NCBI GenBank assembly: GCA_016706365.1
Contig: JADJJU010000005.1
Span: 310,001-374,000 of the forward strand
Reading direction: 5' to 3'
From: Saprospiraceae bacterium
Lineage (GTDB): Bacteria > Bacteroidota > Bacteroidia > Chitinophagales > Saprospiraceae
Length of the DNA: 64,000 nucleotides
The translations under genes and the position numbers were made by a program. The notes under the pieces are model-generated. The model did not search any database and had not been told where the DNA came from. It was given only the letters and a program-made list of their open reading frames with translations. Numbering within the stretch: position 1 is the stretch's first letter; each line of letters opens with the position of its first letter. Below are positions 16,272-24,434 of this stretch, piece by piece.

Positions 16272-17459
16272 ATGATTGTGCGTGAAGGAGAAAATGTAGT
16301 CATAAGCAAGTCTGGACAAAACGAAATTCTGAATTTAAATGAAATTTTGGAATCCTGGAATCCACTTTCATCCGAGCCTATATCTGATCGAATTGAATTT
16401 TTTAAAAATCTTCCACACGATACTGCCATAGTCGAATTGCCGCTTTCAGAAATGTCCCTGAATATTATAGAATTCTGGCGCATTTTCATTCCTGATCTTG
16501 TACCAAGTTTTTCAAGAACTTATAGTCTGGGCTCAGAAAACACTCAAAACTGGGAGATTCAGGCTGGTCCCGGCGGGTTATTTTTCAAAGATATAGATGG
16601 CCACTATGGATTTTCTCCCAAAACCTATGAGCAAATTTTCTCTGATTTTTTCTTTTTTGGTCCTCCTGTACCAATACCCGATATTGAGATACGCATTGAA
16701 TTACTGAAGTTCATTCAAATGGCATTTACAAAGCCTCTGAGTCCTGTTTCTAGCATGCATTTTCCATTGTGTGAGTACCCCAAATTAATCACACCTCAAT
16801 TGTGGGAAAGCGGTGATTGGAAATCCGGTTCATTTGTCAGAATGGGCGATGATGGGGTAACTTTTGGAGAAACTAATTGGAGGGATGGATTGTCGTATTT
16901 TTCATTTATCTCATTTGAACAAATTCTCCAACGAGCAGATATTCCTGATTGGGCAATATCGCCTGAGATTCTTATAGAAATTCGCGGGTATTTAATGGCT
17001 GAAGTTCCAAATCTGAAAATCAGACCAGAAGTCAGGGCTCAAATGGAAAAGGTAAAAGTAGAATCTGCTAAGAAGGAAGTACAGGTGGACACAAATTCAC
17101 CCGGATACCGTCAGGATATTGCTTTGAAAATGTGGAAGGAAGACAAAGATGAAGAATCGGTTAATATATTTCTTAGCTTACTCGAAGAGACAGATTCGTA
17201 TTGGACAAACATCGTTTTCAGCCAATTCGGAAGGATGTTTGAAAGCCAAAAAGTAAAAAAGTTTATTCGGGAATGCCTTGAAGGCACTGATGAAAAATTA
17301 TATAAAAAAGCATTTGGCGTACTGCAGCTCTGGCATATGCATGGAGATATGCCATGGCTGAATAGAGAAATATTTATGGCGCTCGACTGGAGTTATAAGC
17401 TGGAGGATGGTCCTATTTACAGATACAATTTGGAAAGAGTGACCTTTGAACTAGTTTAA
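16272..17459 (+). CDS. hypothetical protein, 395 residues
   Basis: I do not recognise this protein. It lacks a signal peptide and membrane helices and appears cytosolic. The N-terminal ~230 residues are rich in aromatic residues and contain EIQAGPGGLFFKDIDGHYGF and RMGDDGVTFGETNWRDGLSY, suggesting a beta-rich domain; residues about 250-280 are a lysine/glutamate helix (MEKVKVESAKKEVQVD); the C-terminal third is helical with HEAT/TPR-like character (FLSLLEETDSYWTNIVF, KKAFGVLQLWHMHG). It follows the small membrane-protein pair by 20 bp. A peptide-binding or scaffolding role is possible but unproven. Confidence 0.6.
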   Translation: MIVREGENVVISKSGQNEILNLNEILESWNPLSSEPISDRIEFFKNLPHDTAIVELPLSEMSLNIIEFWRIFIPDLVPSFSRTYSLGSENTQNWEIQAGPGGLFFKDIDGHYGFSPKTYEQIFSDFFFFGPPVPIPDIEIRIELLKFIQMAFTKPLSPVSSMHFPLCEYPKLITPQLWESGDWKSGSFVRMGDDGVTFGETNWRDGLSYFSFISFEQILQRADIPDWAISPEILIEIRGYLMAEVPNLKIRPEVRAQMEKVKVESAKKEVQVDTNSPGYRQDIALKMWKEDKDEESVNIFLSLLEETDSYWTNIVFSQFGRMFESQKVKKFIRECLEGTDEKLYKKAFGVLQLWHMHGDMPWLNREIFMALDWSYKLEDGPIYRYNLERVTFELV

Positions 17460-17577
17460 AGCTGATTTAAAATCAGGAAATGCTAATATGTTTGAATTGG
17501 TAATTACAAATTTTGGGTCATCTAATGTGAATTATTTGAATTAACTCCTTCTAATTCACCTCAAGCCGGTGGGGCTC

Positions 17578-17603
17578 CTACTTTTTGAAATTGCAAAAAG
17601 TAG
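17578..17603. repeat. hairpin element CTACTTTTTG-N6-CAAAAAGTAG
   Basis: The gene-free stretch 17460-17907 contains a perfect 10-bp inverted repeat with a six-base loop at 17578-17603, followed by a G/C-richer tract with no supported gene. Related hairpins with six-base loops sit at 20672-20697 and 44014-44035, so this is a dispersed family, probably the remains of a mobile or REP-like sequence. Confidence 0.55.
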
Positions 17604-17907
17604 GCAAAAACAATTCCCGCTGTTGAGCCTAATCCTAAAAATGCGTTTTCGTTTCGCTAAGCCCGCTAAACTCGCCGTAGCATTTCAAGTTCCTGCATGG
17701 TGCTCTCAGGTCATCTCCTTATCTGCAAGGAATTGGCGAGTGCTCATACAGTACCGGTGTTGGTCGCTTCACAAAAAACCATTTTTTACGGATTATTCTC
17801 AAAGGCGGGATGATTTCAACATCATTAGTAGGATCATTAGTAATTTGAAAATGTAATTTGCTTGCTTTATAAAATTGAAATCTTTTTTTTGGGGTATATT
17901 TGAAATC

Positions 17908-18413
17908 ATGAGGGCAATTGTAATCGCAGGAAGTTCAAGGAATGATGGAGCCACAGAAAGGCTGATGCAGGATCTGTATCAGCTTTTTGCATTGGAAGTT
18001 GTCGATTTGAATGATTACAGTTTTGACTATTACGATTATGATGGAAAAAACAGAGGTGACGACTTTCTGCCCTTAATGAGGAAATTAATTGACAATTATG
18101 ATGTGTTAATTTTCTGACACCTGTATACTGGTATGCCATGAGTGGTATTATGAAGGTATTTTTTGACAGAATTACCGACCTGCTTTCCATTGAAAAGGAA
18201 CTGGGCAGAAAATTAAGAGGCAAGTCGATGGCTGCTATCAGTGTATCTCTGGGAGGAAATTTAGGAGAACATTTTTGGTTGCCTTTTTCCGAATCAGCTA
18301 ATTATTTGGGAATGAATTATCTGGGTCATATACACACTCTTGAAGATGAGGATGAAAAGGATAATTTAAAAGAGTTTTATACAAGAATTTCAAATGCCTA
18401 TCTCACAAAGTAA
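17908..18413 (+). CDS. NADPH-dependent FMN reductase-like flavoprotein, frameshifted
   Basis: A flavodoxin-fold protein of about 168 residues once joined. The first part starts at 17908 (MRAIVIAGSSRNDGATERLM, the FMN-phosphate loop); the upstream ATG at 17875 is less likely because the family begins at the first strand. A stop TGA at 18115-18117 interrupts the frame. Adding one T to the TTTT run at 18110-18113 restores DVLIFLTPVYWYAMSGIMK, the flavin-ring-binding motif, and continues to TRISNAYLTK. It would reduce or bind FMN in the cytoplasm. The break looks like a sequencing error because both halves keep full family motifs. The next gene starts 24 bp downstream. Confidence 0.75.
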
Positions 18414-18437
18414 TTTAAATATATTAATAAATATTAT

Positions 18438-18725
18438 ATGTCTGCTTATATAATTGTTGATGTTTCAATCCTTGACAAAGAAGAATATAAAACTTATGTA
18501 TCGCTTACTCCTGCTGCAATCGAAGCTTTCGGCGGTAAATTTATTGTCAGGGGAGGAAAGACAGAAACCCTGGAAGGGGATTGGGAACCTGGCCGGATTG
18601 TAGTTTTAGAATTTAGCGATGCTAATCAGGCCAGATCCTGGTGGGATTCAGAGCTGTATGCTCCTGCAAAATCCATACGACAAAGAGCGGCAAAGACTCA
18701 GATGATACTGGTGGAGGGAGTTTAG
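18438..18725 (+). CDS. DUF1330 family protein
   Basis: A 95-residue ferredoxin-like alpha/beta-barrel protein of the DUF1330 family. Signature elements are the first strand AYIIVDVSILDKEEYKTY, GGKFIVRGGKTETLEGDW at about residues 32-49, RIVVLEFSDANQARSWWDS and the end KSIRQRAAKTQMILVEGV. The molecular function is not established for the family; it is a single cytosolic dimeric domain. It lies 24 bp after the FMN reductase and its stop codon runs directly into a seven-base-period repeat. Confidence 0.88.
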   Translation: MSAYIIVDVSILDKEEYKTYVSLTPAAIEAFGGKFIVRGGKTETLEGDWEPGRIVVLEFSDANQARSWWDSELYAPAKSIRQRAAKTQMILVEGV

Positions 18726-18765
18726 AAGTTAGAAGGAAGAAATTGAAAGTGGAAAATTAGAACAG
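18724..18765. repeat. seven-base-period array abutting a stop codon
   Basis: Starting at the TAG stop of the DUF1330 gene the sequence can be cut without gaps into heptamers AGAAGTT, AGAAGGA, AGAAATT, GAAAGTG, GAAAATT, AGAACAG. The unit is degenerate but the phase is kept for six copies. Confidence 0.5.
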
Positions 18766-18884
18766 CTCATTAAGAGTTGAATACTATAGAAGAAAATTAT
18801 TACTACATTGAAACTTCTATGTGGTGAATTTCATTAATAAATTTAAAAATTTAACTATATTGCGATTAAAGAAATTTTATCAAA

Positions 18885-19460
18885 ATGATACATCCCGGAT
18901 TTATTAGCAGAGAACCGAATGTGGAAATCTTTCTTAAAAACATCAGAGCTAAGATTGAGAAAGATTTTCACAAACCAAGTATCCTTTGGGCTCTACCTAG
19001 TTCCTTGTTATCAATTTTCATTCTAAGTTTCTTTTCTAACTTTCTTGAAAATGTAGATTGGATTTACAGAACAATTGCATTATTTATATTAGGAGCTTAT
19101 TTTGGAGTTGCCATGCCCTTACTGCGTAAGAAAAAAATAGAATCAGGAGACGATCATTTATCTCTGCGGGAAAATTTTCTAAGGATGAAATCCTATTATA
19201 TCTTAGTGCACTCTGATAGATGGCGATTCATCGTGATTGCTATCCTGAGTATTTTGTATTCAGGAATAAACGTTTTTTATTTGGATCCGGGCATTGAAAT
19301 AATGAGAGAAAGCACATCAGATGCCATTTTTGGAGTATTTCGAATAGTAATTAATGTTTATTTAGTGATAGTAGTAAATGCTTTCTATCTGAGAAAAAAG
19401 AATGCAAGTCGTATTATTGATCTTGAACACAATTACAAAGAGATGGGTGTCAATCTCTAA
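18885..19460 (+). CDS. hypothetical integral membrane protein
   Basis: A 191-residue protein with four likely membrane helices: SILWALPSSLLSIFILSFF near residue 32, WIYRTIALFILGAYFGVAM near 60, WRFIVIAILSILYSGINVFY near 107, and GVFRIVINVYLVIVVNAFYL near 150. The N-terminus has a short amphipathic helix (NVEIFLKNIRAKIEK) and the central loop is basic. I do not recognise a family and there is no informative neighbour; pth follows 154 bp downstream. Confidence 0.6.
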   Translation: MIHPGFISREPNVEIFLKNIRAKIEKDFHKPSILWALPSSLLSIFILSFFSNFLENVDWIYRTIALFILGAYFGVAMPLLRKKKIESGDDHLSLRENFLRMKSYYILVHSDRWRFIVIAILSILYSGINVFYLDPGIEIMRESTSDAIFGVFRIVINVYLVIVVNAFYLRKKNASRIIDLEHNYKEMGVNL

Positions 19461-19614
19461 ATCCTTATTACTATTTAAATGATCAACAGCTTGATTTACC
19501 TATCATGTGATTGATTCAGAATCAATAAATTTCCCCATTTTATACATACTTTTGCTTTTTTGAATCAAGAAAATATCTTGAGAATAGCTTTCTATTCTCA
19601 TTTATCAATATCAC

Positions 19615-20174
19615 ATGAAGTACCTGATCGTCGGCCTGGGAAATCCCGGCTCTGAATATGCTGAAACCCGTCATAATATTGGTTTTAAAGTGCTGGAAGA
19701 GCTGGCAGCATCCAAAGAAACCTCTTTTAAAACGGATACGCTTGGGGATGTTTGCACTATCAAACACAAGTCCAGAACACTCCACTTATTAAAACCAAAT
19801 ACTTACATGAATCTAAGTGGCAAAGCCGTCCGATACTGGATGACGAAGCATGATATTCCAGTAGAAAATATGCTGGTTGTGCTGGATGATTTAAATCTTC
19901 CATTTGGCAAAATCAGGATGCGGGCATCCGGAAGTGACGGAGGCCACAATGGACTGAAGGATATTGATCGCATCTTAGGAATAATAACTATCCCCGCATG
20001 CGCATGGGAATCAGCGATGCATTTGACAAAGGGCGTCAGGTAGATTATGTTTTGGGAAAATGGGATGCAGATGAACGCAAAGCACTACCTGAGTTTTTAA
20101 AGAGGGGAGTGGATGCTTGTTTGTCGTTTAGCTTTATAGGGATCTCTCAGACTATGAGTATGTTTAATAAGTAG
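19615..20174 (+). CDS. pth: peptidyl-tRNA hydrolase (frameshifted by one base)
   Basis: Peptidyl-tRNA hydrolase releases tRNA from peptidyl-tRNAs that drop off ribosomes and is normally essential. Clear motifs are KYLIVGLGNPGSEYAETRHN (catalytic His at residue 20), LLKPNTYMNLSGKAV and DDLNLPFGKIRMRASGSDGG. The frame as given ends at 20043, but adding one A to the AA at 19980-19981 restores LGNNNYPRMRMGISDAFDKG and DYVLGKWDADE to a stop at 20172-20174, giving about 186 residues, the normal family length. Because loss would be lethal, the break is best read as a sequence error. The stop codon overlaps a GATTTCA repeat. Confidence 0.92.
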
Positions 20175-20217
20175 ATTTCAGATTTCAGGTTTCAGCGGTT
20201 TCAGATTTCAGATTGAA
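20174..20217. repeat. GATTTCA seven-base-period array at the pth stop
   Basis: GATTTCA, GATTTCA, GGTTTCA, a nine-base GCGGTTTCA, GATTTCA, GATTGAA begin on the last base of the pth stop codon. The unit is the same as in the array at 11554-11588. Confidence 0.65.
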
Positions 20218-20671
20218 CAGCCGGCTTAAAGGATTGTATGGTTTCACTGCTATTTTCCTGCGTTTTTTGTTGAATATCTACGAAATTCAGATAGAAAGTA
20301 ATTCTACTCTGTGCTGCGTTTCACTTGCACGGGGTTATCCATATTAAACTCCTTCCGGAGTTTGCGTCACGCGAATCGAATCAACAATAGAAGAATAGTC
20401 CCACTTTATTCAGGCTGTTTGGCTGTTAAAACCGGCCTTTTAAAATTTCCGTAGCTTTTCAAGCTATTCGACACACAGTTGTCAGGCTGAATTTGACGAC
20501 AAGCAAGCAGGCACAGAAGTCGAGCATAAGTAAAAGCTTGATTTACTCCATATTAATTAGAGTGGAGAAATTTGAGCAGTTATCACTATTTCAATAAGCG
20601 AGCGGCTTTGCATGCGCGGAGTGGCGAACAGCGTAGAAAACAAGGAAAGTTTAAACAGCCTTGATCTTTTG

Positions 20672-20697
20672 TTACTTTTGCATCAAGGCAAAAGTAA
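20672..20697. repeat. hairpin element TTACTTTTGC-N6-GCAAAAGTAA in a gene-free stretch
   Basis: The stretch 20218-20794 has no supported gene. It contains scattered AACAGCC motifs and, at 20672-20697, a perfect 10-bp inverted repeat with a six-base loop (ATCAAG). It belongs with the hairpins at 17578-17603 and 44014-44035. Confidence 0.55.
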
Positions 20698-20794
20698 AAG
20701 AAAATTGAATCAAAGCGAAACAACAAATTCTATAGACCAGACTTGAACTTGCTCTATTATTTAGAGTTTATATCTTGAAGAGAAGATCAAATAA

Positions 20795-20829
20795 AAAACG
20801 GGTGAATAAAACCATTACTCACCCGTTTT
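20795..20829 (-). terminator. Rho-independent terminator after the DUF5606 gene
   Basis: A perfect 11-bp stem AAAACGGGTGA / TCACCCGTTTT with a 13-base loop lies 5 bp beyond the stop codon of the minus-strand gene at 20834, with T-rich sequence on the transcript's 3' side. Confidence 0.75.
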
Positions 20830-20833
20830 ACAA

Positions 20834-21280
20834 TTATTCTTCCTCTCCGCTTGTTTCTTTTACTTCTTCCGAATCCTCAGTAGCGGTTTCTTCCTCAGCA
20901 TCAATAAAGCCCAGTGCTTTCAGGAAGCCAAACCATTTAATCACTTTTTTGATGTCGCTGATTTTTACGCGATCCTCATCATACTCTTCCAGGATATTTC
21001 TGAAATACTCATTCAACTCCTGGTTGGAAGCATTGTGATCCACGGGTGGCAATGTTTCGTATTGATCTTTAATACTCTGGAATACATCTTTTAAAGGCAC
21101 AGAGTCATCATAAGTGTAAATGGATATGGATTCCAATGGAGAAAACTGATGATTTCTGGAAGGAGCAAATCTGCGTTTGCCATTTTCGAGGTCTTCTATG
21201 ATCAAGCCATTCGATCGGTTTCCTACTACTTTAAAAATGCCCTGCATTCCGGACACTGCTACTAATTGTTCAAGATTCAT
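20834..21280 (-). CDS. DUF5606-type conserved Bacteroidota protein
   Basis: A 148-residue cytosolic protein with the start MNLEQLVAVSGMQGIFKVVG, a short beta domain GLIIEDLENGKRRFAPSR with SISIYTYDDSVPLKDVF, then a helical part ending in the segment DIKKVIKWFGFLKALGFID and a strongly acidic glutamate-rich tail (EEETATEDSEEVKETSGEEE). This matches the DUF5606 family found across Bacteroidota; function unknown. It follows the fused E1 dehydrogenase gene by 17 bp on the same strand and is closed by a terminator, so the two probably form a two-gene unit. Confidence 0.8.
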   Translation of the reverse strand: MNLEQLVAVSGMQGIFKVVGNRSNGLIIEDLENGKRRFAPSRNHQFSPLESISIYTYDDSVPLKDVFQSIKDQYETLPPVDHNASNQELNEYFRNILEEYDEDRVKISDIKKVIKWFGFLKALGFIDAEEETATEDSEEVKETSGEEE

Positions 21281-21297
21281 TGTCGTGTGTTGTATTG

Positions 21298-23277
21298 TTA
21301 ATATTGTAATATTTTTTCAATGGTTTCCTCCAGCCTGTCCTTTGCCAAAAACTTATTTTCCAAAGGAATGGCAAATGGCACCGGGGTATCAAGGCTCGCA
21401 CATCTTAATACAGGCGCATCCAGGTGTTCGAATAAATGCTCGGATATGTAGGCTGCTATTTCACCTCCTATTCCTCCAGTAAGCGTATCCTCGTGCAGCA
21501 CTATAACGCGATTGGTTTTACTTACAGTATCGCGAATGGCATCATAGTCAAGTGGGAGTAATGTTCTTAAATCCAGAATATCTGCTGAGATATTTTTCTT
21601 CCGGCAAAGATCCTTAGCCCAATGAACTCCCATTCCGTAAGTAATAATACTTACATCATTACCTTCCGCAACTTTTGCAGCTTTGCCTATTGGAATAGTG
21701 AAATAATCTTCGGGTACATTATCAATAATACTTCTGTACATAGCCTTGTGCTCGAAGAAAAGTACGGGATTGGGATCTTCAAATGCGGCAAGTAATAAGC
21801 CTTTTGCCTCTCTTGCAGAGCTTGGATATACAACTTTTAATCCCGGAATATGCGTGAACCATGCTTCATTGCTTTGTGAATGAAAAGGTCCAGCTCCAAC
21901 TCCTGCGCCGGTGGGCATTCTGATGACTACATCAGCTGGCTGGCCCCAGCGATAATGCAATTTGGCGAGGTTGTTTACGATTTGATTGAATCCACATGTG
22001 ACGAAATCAGCAAATTGCATCTCTACCATGGACTTGAAGCCTTTCAAGCTCAATCCCAAAGCTGCTCCAACAATAGCACTTTCACAAAGAGGCGTATTTC
22101 TCACTCTTTCTTTTCCGAAATCTTCGAGAAGTCCTTCAGTTATTTTGAAAACGCCACCATAGTCAGCAATGTCCTGACCCATCAGGATGAGATTTGGATG
22201 TTTTTCCATCGCCTGTCTCATTCCCTGAGCAATTCCATCAATAAACCTTTTTTCCGGAGCGATATCTGAACCAGGTTCAGTGATGACTGCCTCATATGGA
22301 GCGTAAACATCTGTCAACTCTTTCTCATAAGTTGAAGAAATCTCTGCCTCATCGTAGATTTCCTCAAGTCCCTGATCGATCTCAGTTTTTATGTTTTGTC
22401 TGATTGAGGCGATAGAATCAGAACTTAGAATTCCTTCTTGCAGCAAGTAAGATTCATAATTTGAAATTGGATCTTTCAATGCCCAGGTATCTATGAGCTC
22501 TTTGGGAACATATTTTGTACCGGAAGCTTCTTCATGTCCTCTCATTCGGAAGGTCATACATTCCAGCAAGACAGGGTGCGGATTTTCACGCATTTCTTCT
22601 GCCAGTTGATGGATAGTTTTATACACTTCCAGTATATTATTTCCGTCAATACGAAGTGATTTCATTCCGTAGCCTACTCCCTTAGAAGCAAGTGTTTCGC
22701 ATTTAAACTGATCCGAAGATGGCGTAGACAGCCCGTAGCCATTGTTTTCAATCAGAAATATTACGGGTAGATTCCACACCGCAGCCACATTGAGTGCTTC
22801 ATGGAATTCTCCCTGGCTGGTTCCTCCCTCTCCTGTAAAGGCCAGTGAAATTTTCTTTTCTTTCAGAAGTTTGTGAGCTAATCCTACACCCCCGGCAAGT
22901 GACAATTGCGGTCCCAGGTGAGAGATCATTCCTACTATGTGATGTTCCATCGAGCCAAAGTGAAATGAGCGTTCTCTTCCTTTTGAGAATCCGCTTGCTT
23001 TGCCCTGCCACTGAGAAAATAGCCTGGTAAATGGCATTTTTCTTGTGGTAAATACGCCCAGGTTTCTGTGAAGGGTAAATATAAACTCATCCTCATGCAA
23101 TGCATTGGTCGCTCCGACAGCAATAGCTTCCTGACCTATTCCGGAAAACCATTTGCTGATTTTGCCTTGTCTGAGTAAGATGAGCATCTTCTCTTCAATA
23201 AGCCGGGGCCTCACCAAATCCTCATAAAGTTTCAGCAATTGCCCTTCACTCACTCCATCGCGATTATATTCCATCAT
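21298..23277 (-). CDS. fused E1 alpha/beta 2-oxoacid dehydrogenase (branched-chain type)
   Basis: A 659-residue thiamine-diphosphate enzyme joining the E1 alpha and E1 beta subunits in one chain. The alpha half (residues about 1-310) carries SGIGQEAIAVGATNAL and the ThDP/Mg motif AFTGEGGTSQGEFHEALNVA with VIFLIENNGYG. The beta half (about 325-659) carries GMRQAMEKHPNLILMGQDIA, NTPLCESAIVGAALGLSLKG and the C-terminal transketolase-like domain IITYGMGVHWAKDL and IVLHEDTLTGGIGGEIAAYI. It would decarboxylate a 2-oxoacid, probably branched-chain or pyruvate-like, and pass the acyl group to an E2 encoded elsewhere. Such fusions are common in Bacteroidota. The exact substrate is uncertain. Confidence 0.9.
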   Translation of the reverse strand: MMEYNRDGVSEGQLLKLYEDLVRPRLIEEKMLILLRQGKISKWFSGIGQEAIAVGATNALHEDEFIFTLHRNLGVFTTRKMPFTRLFSQWQGKASGFSKGRERSFHFGSMEHHIVGMISHLGPQLSLAGGVGLAHKLLKEKKISLAFTGEGGTSQGEFHEALNVAAVWNLPVIFLIENNGYGLSTPSSDQFKCETLASKGVGYGMKSLRIDGNNILEVYKTIHQLAEEMRENPHPVLLECMTFRMRGHEEASGTKYVPKELIDTWALKDPISNYESYLLQEGILSSDSIASIRQNIKTEIDQGLEEIYDEAEISSTYEKELTDVYAPYEAVITEPGSDIAPEKRFIDGIAQGMRQAMEKHPNLILMGQDIADYGGVFKITEGLLEDFGKERVRNTPLCESAIVGAALGLSLKGFKSMVEMQFADFVTCGFNQIVNNLAKLHYRWGQPADVVIRMPTGAGVGAGPFHSQSNEAWFTHIPGLKVVYPSSAREAKGLLLAAFEDPNPVLFFEHKAMYRSIIDNVPEDYFTIPIGKAAKVAEGNDVSIITYGMGVHWAKDLCRKKNISADILDLRTLLPLDYDAIRDTVSKTNRVIVLHEDTLTGGIGGEIAAYISEHLFEHLDAPVLRCASLDTPVPFAIPLENKFLAKDRLEETIEKILQY

Positions 23278-23508
23278 GGCTCTTTGTTTAAAAAGTGGCG
23301 CAAATATCGGAATTTATGGATCATGACATAGGACTTTATGCAATGCGTTTTTATTATCAGCGGAAAGAACCTAAATGTGTCGCTTTTCGGTACCTGTTTT
23401 ATCATGTCCAGGATTCACAAATCATAATGTCACCAGAATTTATCTTTCAATATCAAGGGAATATCTATTTTTGAATGAATTTCCGGGTAGGAAATCAATC
23501 AAACAATT

Positions 23509-23921
23509 ATGGAAACTCGCTCCTGGGGAAAAATTGGACGAAAAATTGGACTTTGGACCCTCATCATTGTGATGGGTGGTAGTTTGATTTACTTTGGTAT
23601 TTCGGCAATAACCTACAGTGAAGGTGCCCGCTCCGGAGTACTGATTAAAATTTCCAAAAAAGGATACCTTTTCAAAACTTACGAAGGTGAACTTGCACTA
23701 AGCGGGGTAGGAGGATACATTGTTCAGCCCGGTTCACAAGGGAATGTTTGGAACTTTTCTGTTAAAAACAGGGAAACATATGAAAAATTACAGACTTTCG
23801 AAGGCCGCTCAGTAAGTCTGCAATACAAACAAAAATTGCGCACTTTTTCTGGCAGGGCGAAACGGAATATCTTGTCTACGATGTAGAGCCGGTCCCTGAT
23901 GCACCTGCAATTCCCCGTTAA
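23509..23921 (+). CDS. small membrane-anchored protein, frameshifted near its end
   Basis: A ~137-residue protein after correction. One N-terminal membrane helix (IGLWTLIIVMGGSLIYFGISA, residues about 13-33) precedes a periplasmic beta domain (GARSGVLIKISKKGYLFKTY, EGELALSGVGG, WNFSVKNRETYEKL). As read, the frame ends at 23886; adding one T to the run at 23844-23848 gives RTFFWQGETEYLVYDVEPV and a stop at 23919-23921. Similar Bacteroidota proteins are often labelled 6-phosphogluconate dehydrogenase in databases, but no dehydrogenase motif is visible here, so I regard the function as unknown. Confidence 0.7.
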
Positions 23922-23941
23922 AACAGCCGCTTTAATTGGTT

Positions 23942-24045
23942 ATGTGGTTAATCGGTTAACCGATAACAGCCGGTTGAGAAGGTTAGAAGTAGAAGGTTAG
24001 GAGGTTAGTTAACAGCCAGTTAAACAGCGAGTAGTTGAACACGTA
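23942..24045. repeat. degenerate seven-base-period tract with AGAAGGT and AACAGCC units
   Basis: Within the gene-free stretch 23922-24405 the bases from 23942 fall into heptamers such as TAATCGG, TTAACCG, AGAAGGT, TAGAAGT, AGAAGGT, TAGGAGG, TTAGTTA. Similar AACAGCC units recur in other gaps of the window. Confidence 0.4.
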
Positions 24046-24248
24046 GAGCTGTTGCTGGTTTGCAAAATCCACTTTGACTGCTTAACGTCACTTTGCGATC
24101 TAAGATTTCACCGATTCCAGGGGGCGGCGTCACGGCCAGCTGTTGAGGAGCAAAGCCAATGTGGTTGTTAGGCGTTGAGACGTTTAGGTGGGAACAGCCG
24201 AGGAATCGTGTAATCTCATGAAAGAAGCTTCATACTGGTTTTTTACGC

Positions 24249-24376
24249 CAGCCATCACCTTTACATTTTCGAAGCGAAGCTGAAAAAAGTTGTAAGACAT
24301 CACTTTTTCTGGGCTTGTCCCCTGAAAAAACATCACCTTGCAAGCCGCAGGTGCAGCAAGACATCACCTTGTTACG
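24249..24376 (+). repeat. ~130-bp structured dispersed element, copy 1
   Basis: Four CATCAC boxes at 24253, 24298, 24331 and 24362 (spacings 45, 33, 31) separated by short hairpin-forming spacers such as TTTTTCTGGG...CCCCTGAAAAA. The same box order and spacing, with related spacer sequences, occur in inverted orientation at 42361-42482. It lies just past the 3' end of the PBP1A gene. Confidence 0.7.
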
Positions 24377-24405
24377 AGCAATTCCCCGGCAATAGCTGCA
24401 TGTCA

Positions 24406-24433
24406 CTCATCATTCATACCTCATAATTCATAA
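24406..24433. repeat. seven-base array (CTCATNA/TTCATAN) next to the PBP1A stop
   Basis: CTCATCA, TTCATAC, CTCATAA, TTCATAA run without gaps into the stop codon of the minus-strand gene at 24435. Confidence 0.55.
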
Positions 24434-24434
24434 C

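Noticed and set aside
17569..17856. Open frame of 95 codons in the gap after the 395-residue protein
   Set aside because: It overlies a dispersed hairpin element, has unusual composition and no recognisable motif.
24249..24376. CATCAC boxes at ~33-bp spacing as a CRISPR
   Set aside because: The boxes are too short, the spacing is irregular (45/33/31), and the spacers are conserved between two distant copies, unlike CRISPR spacers.
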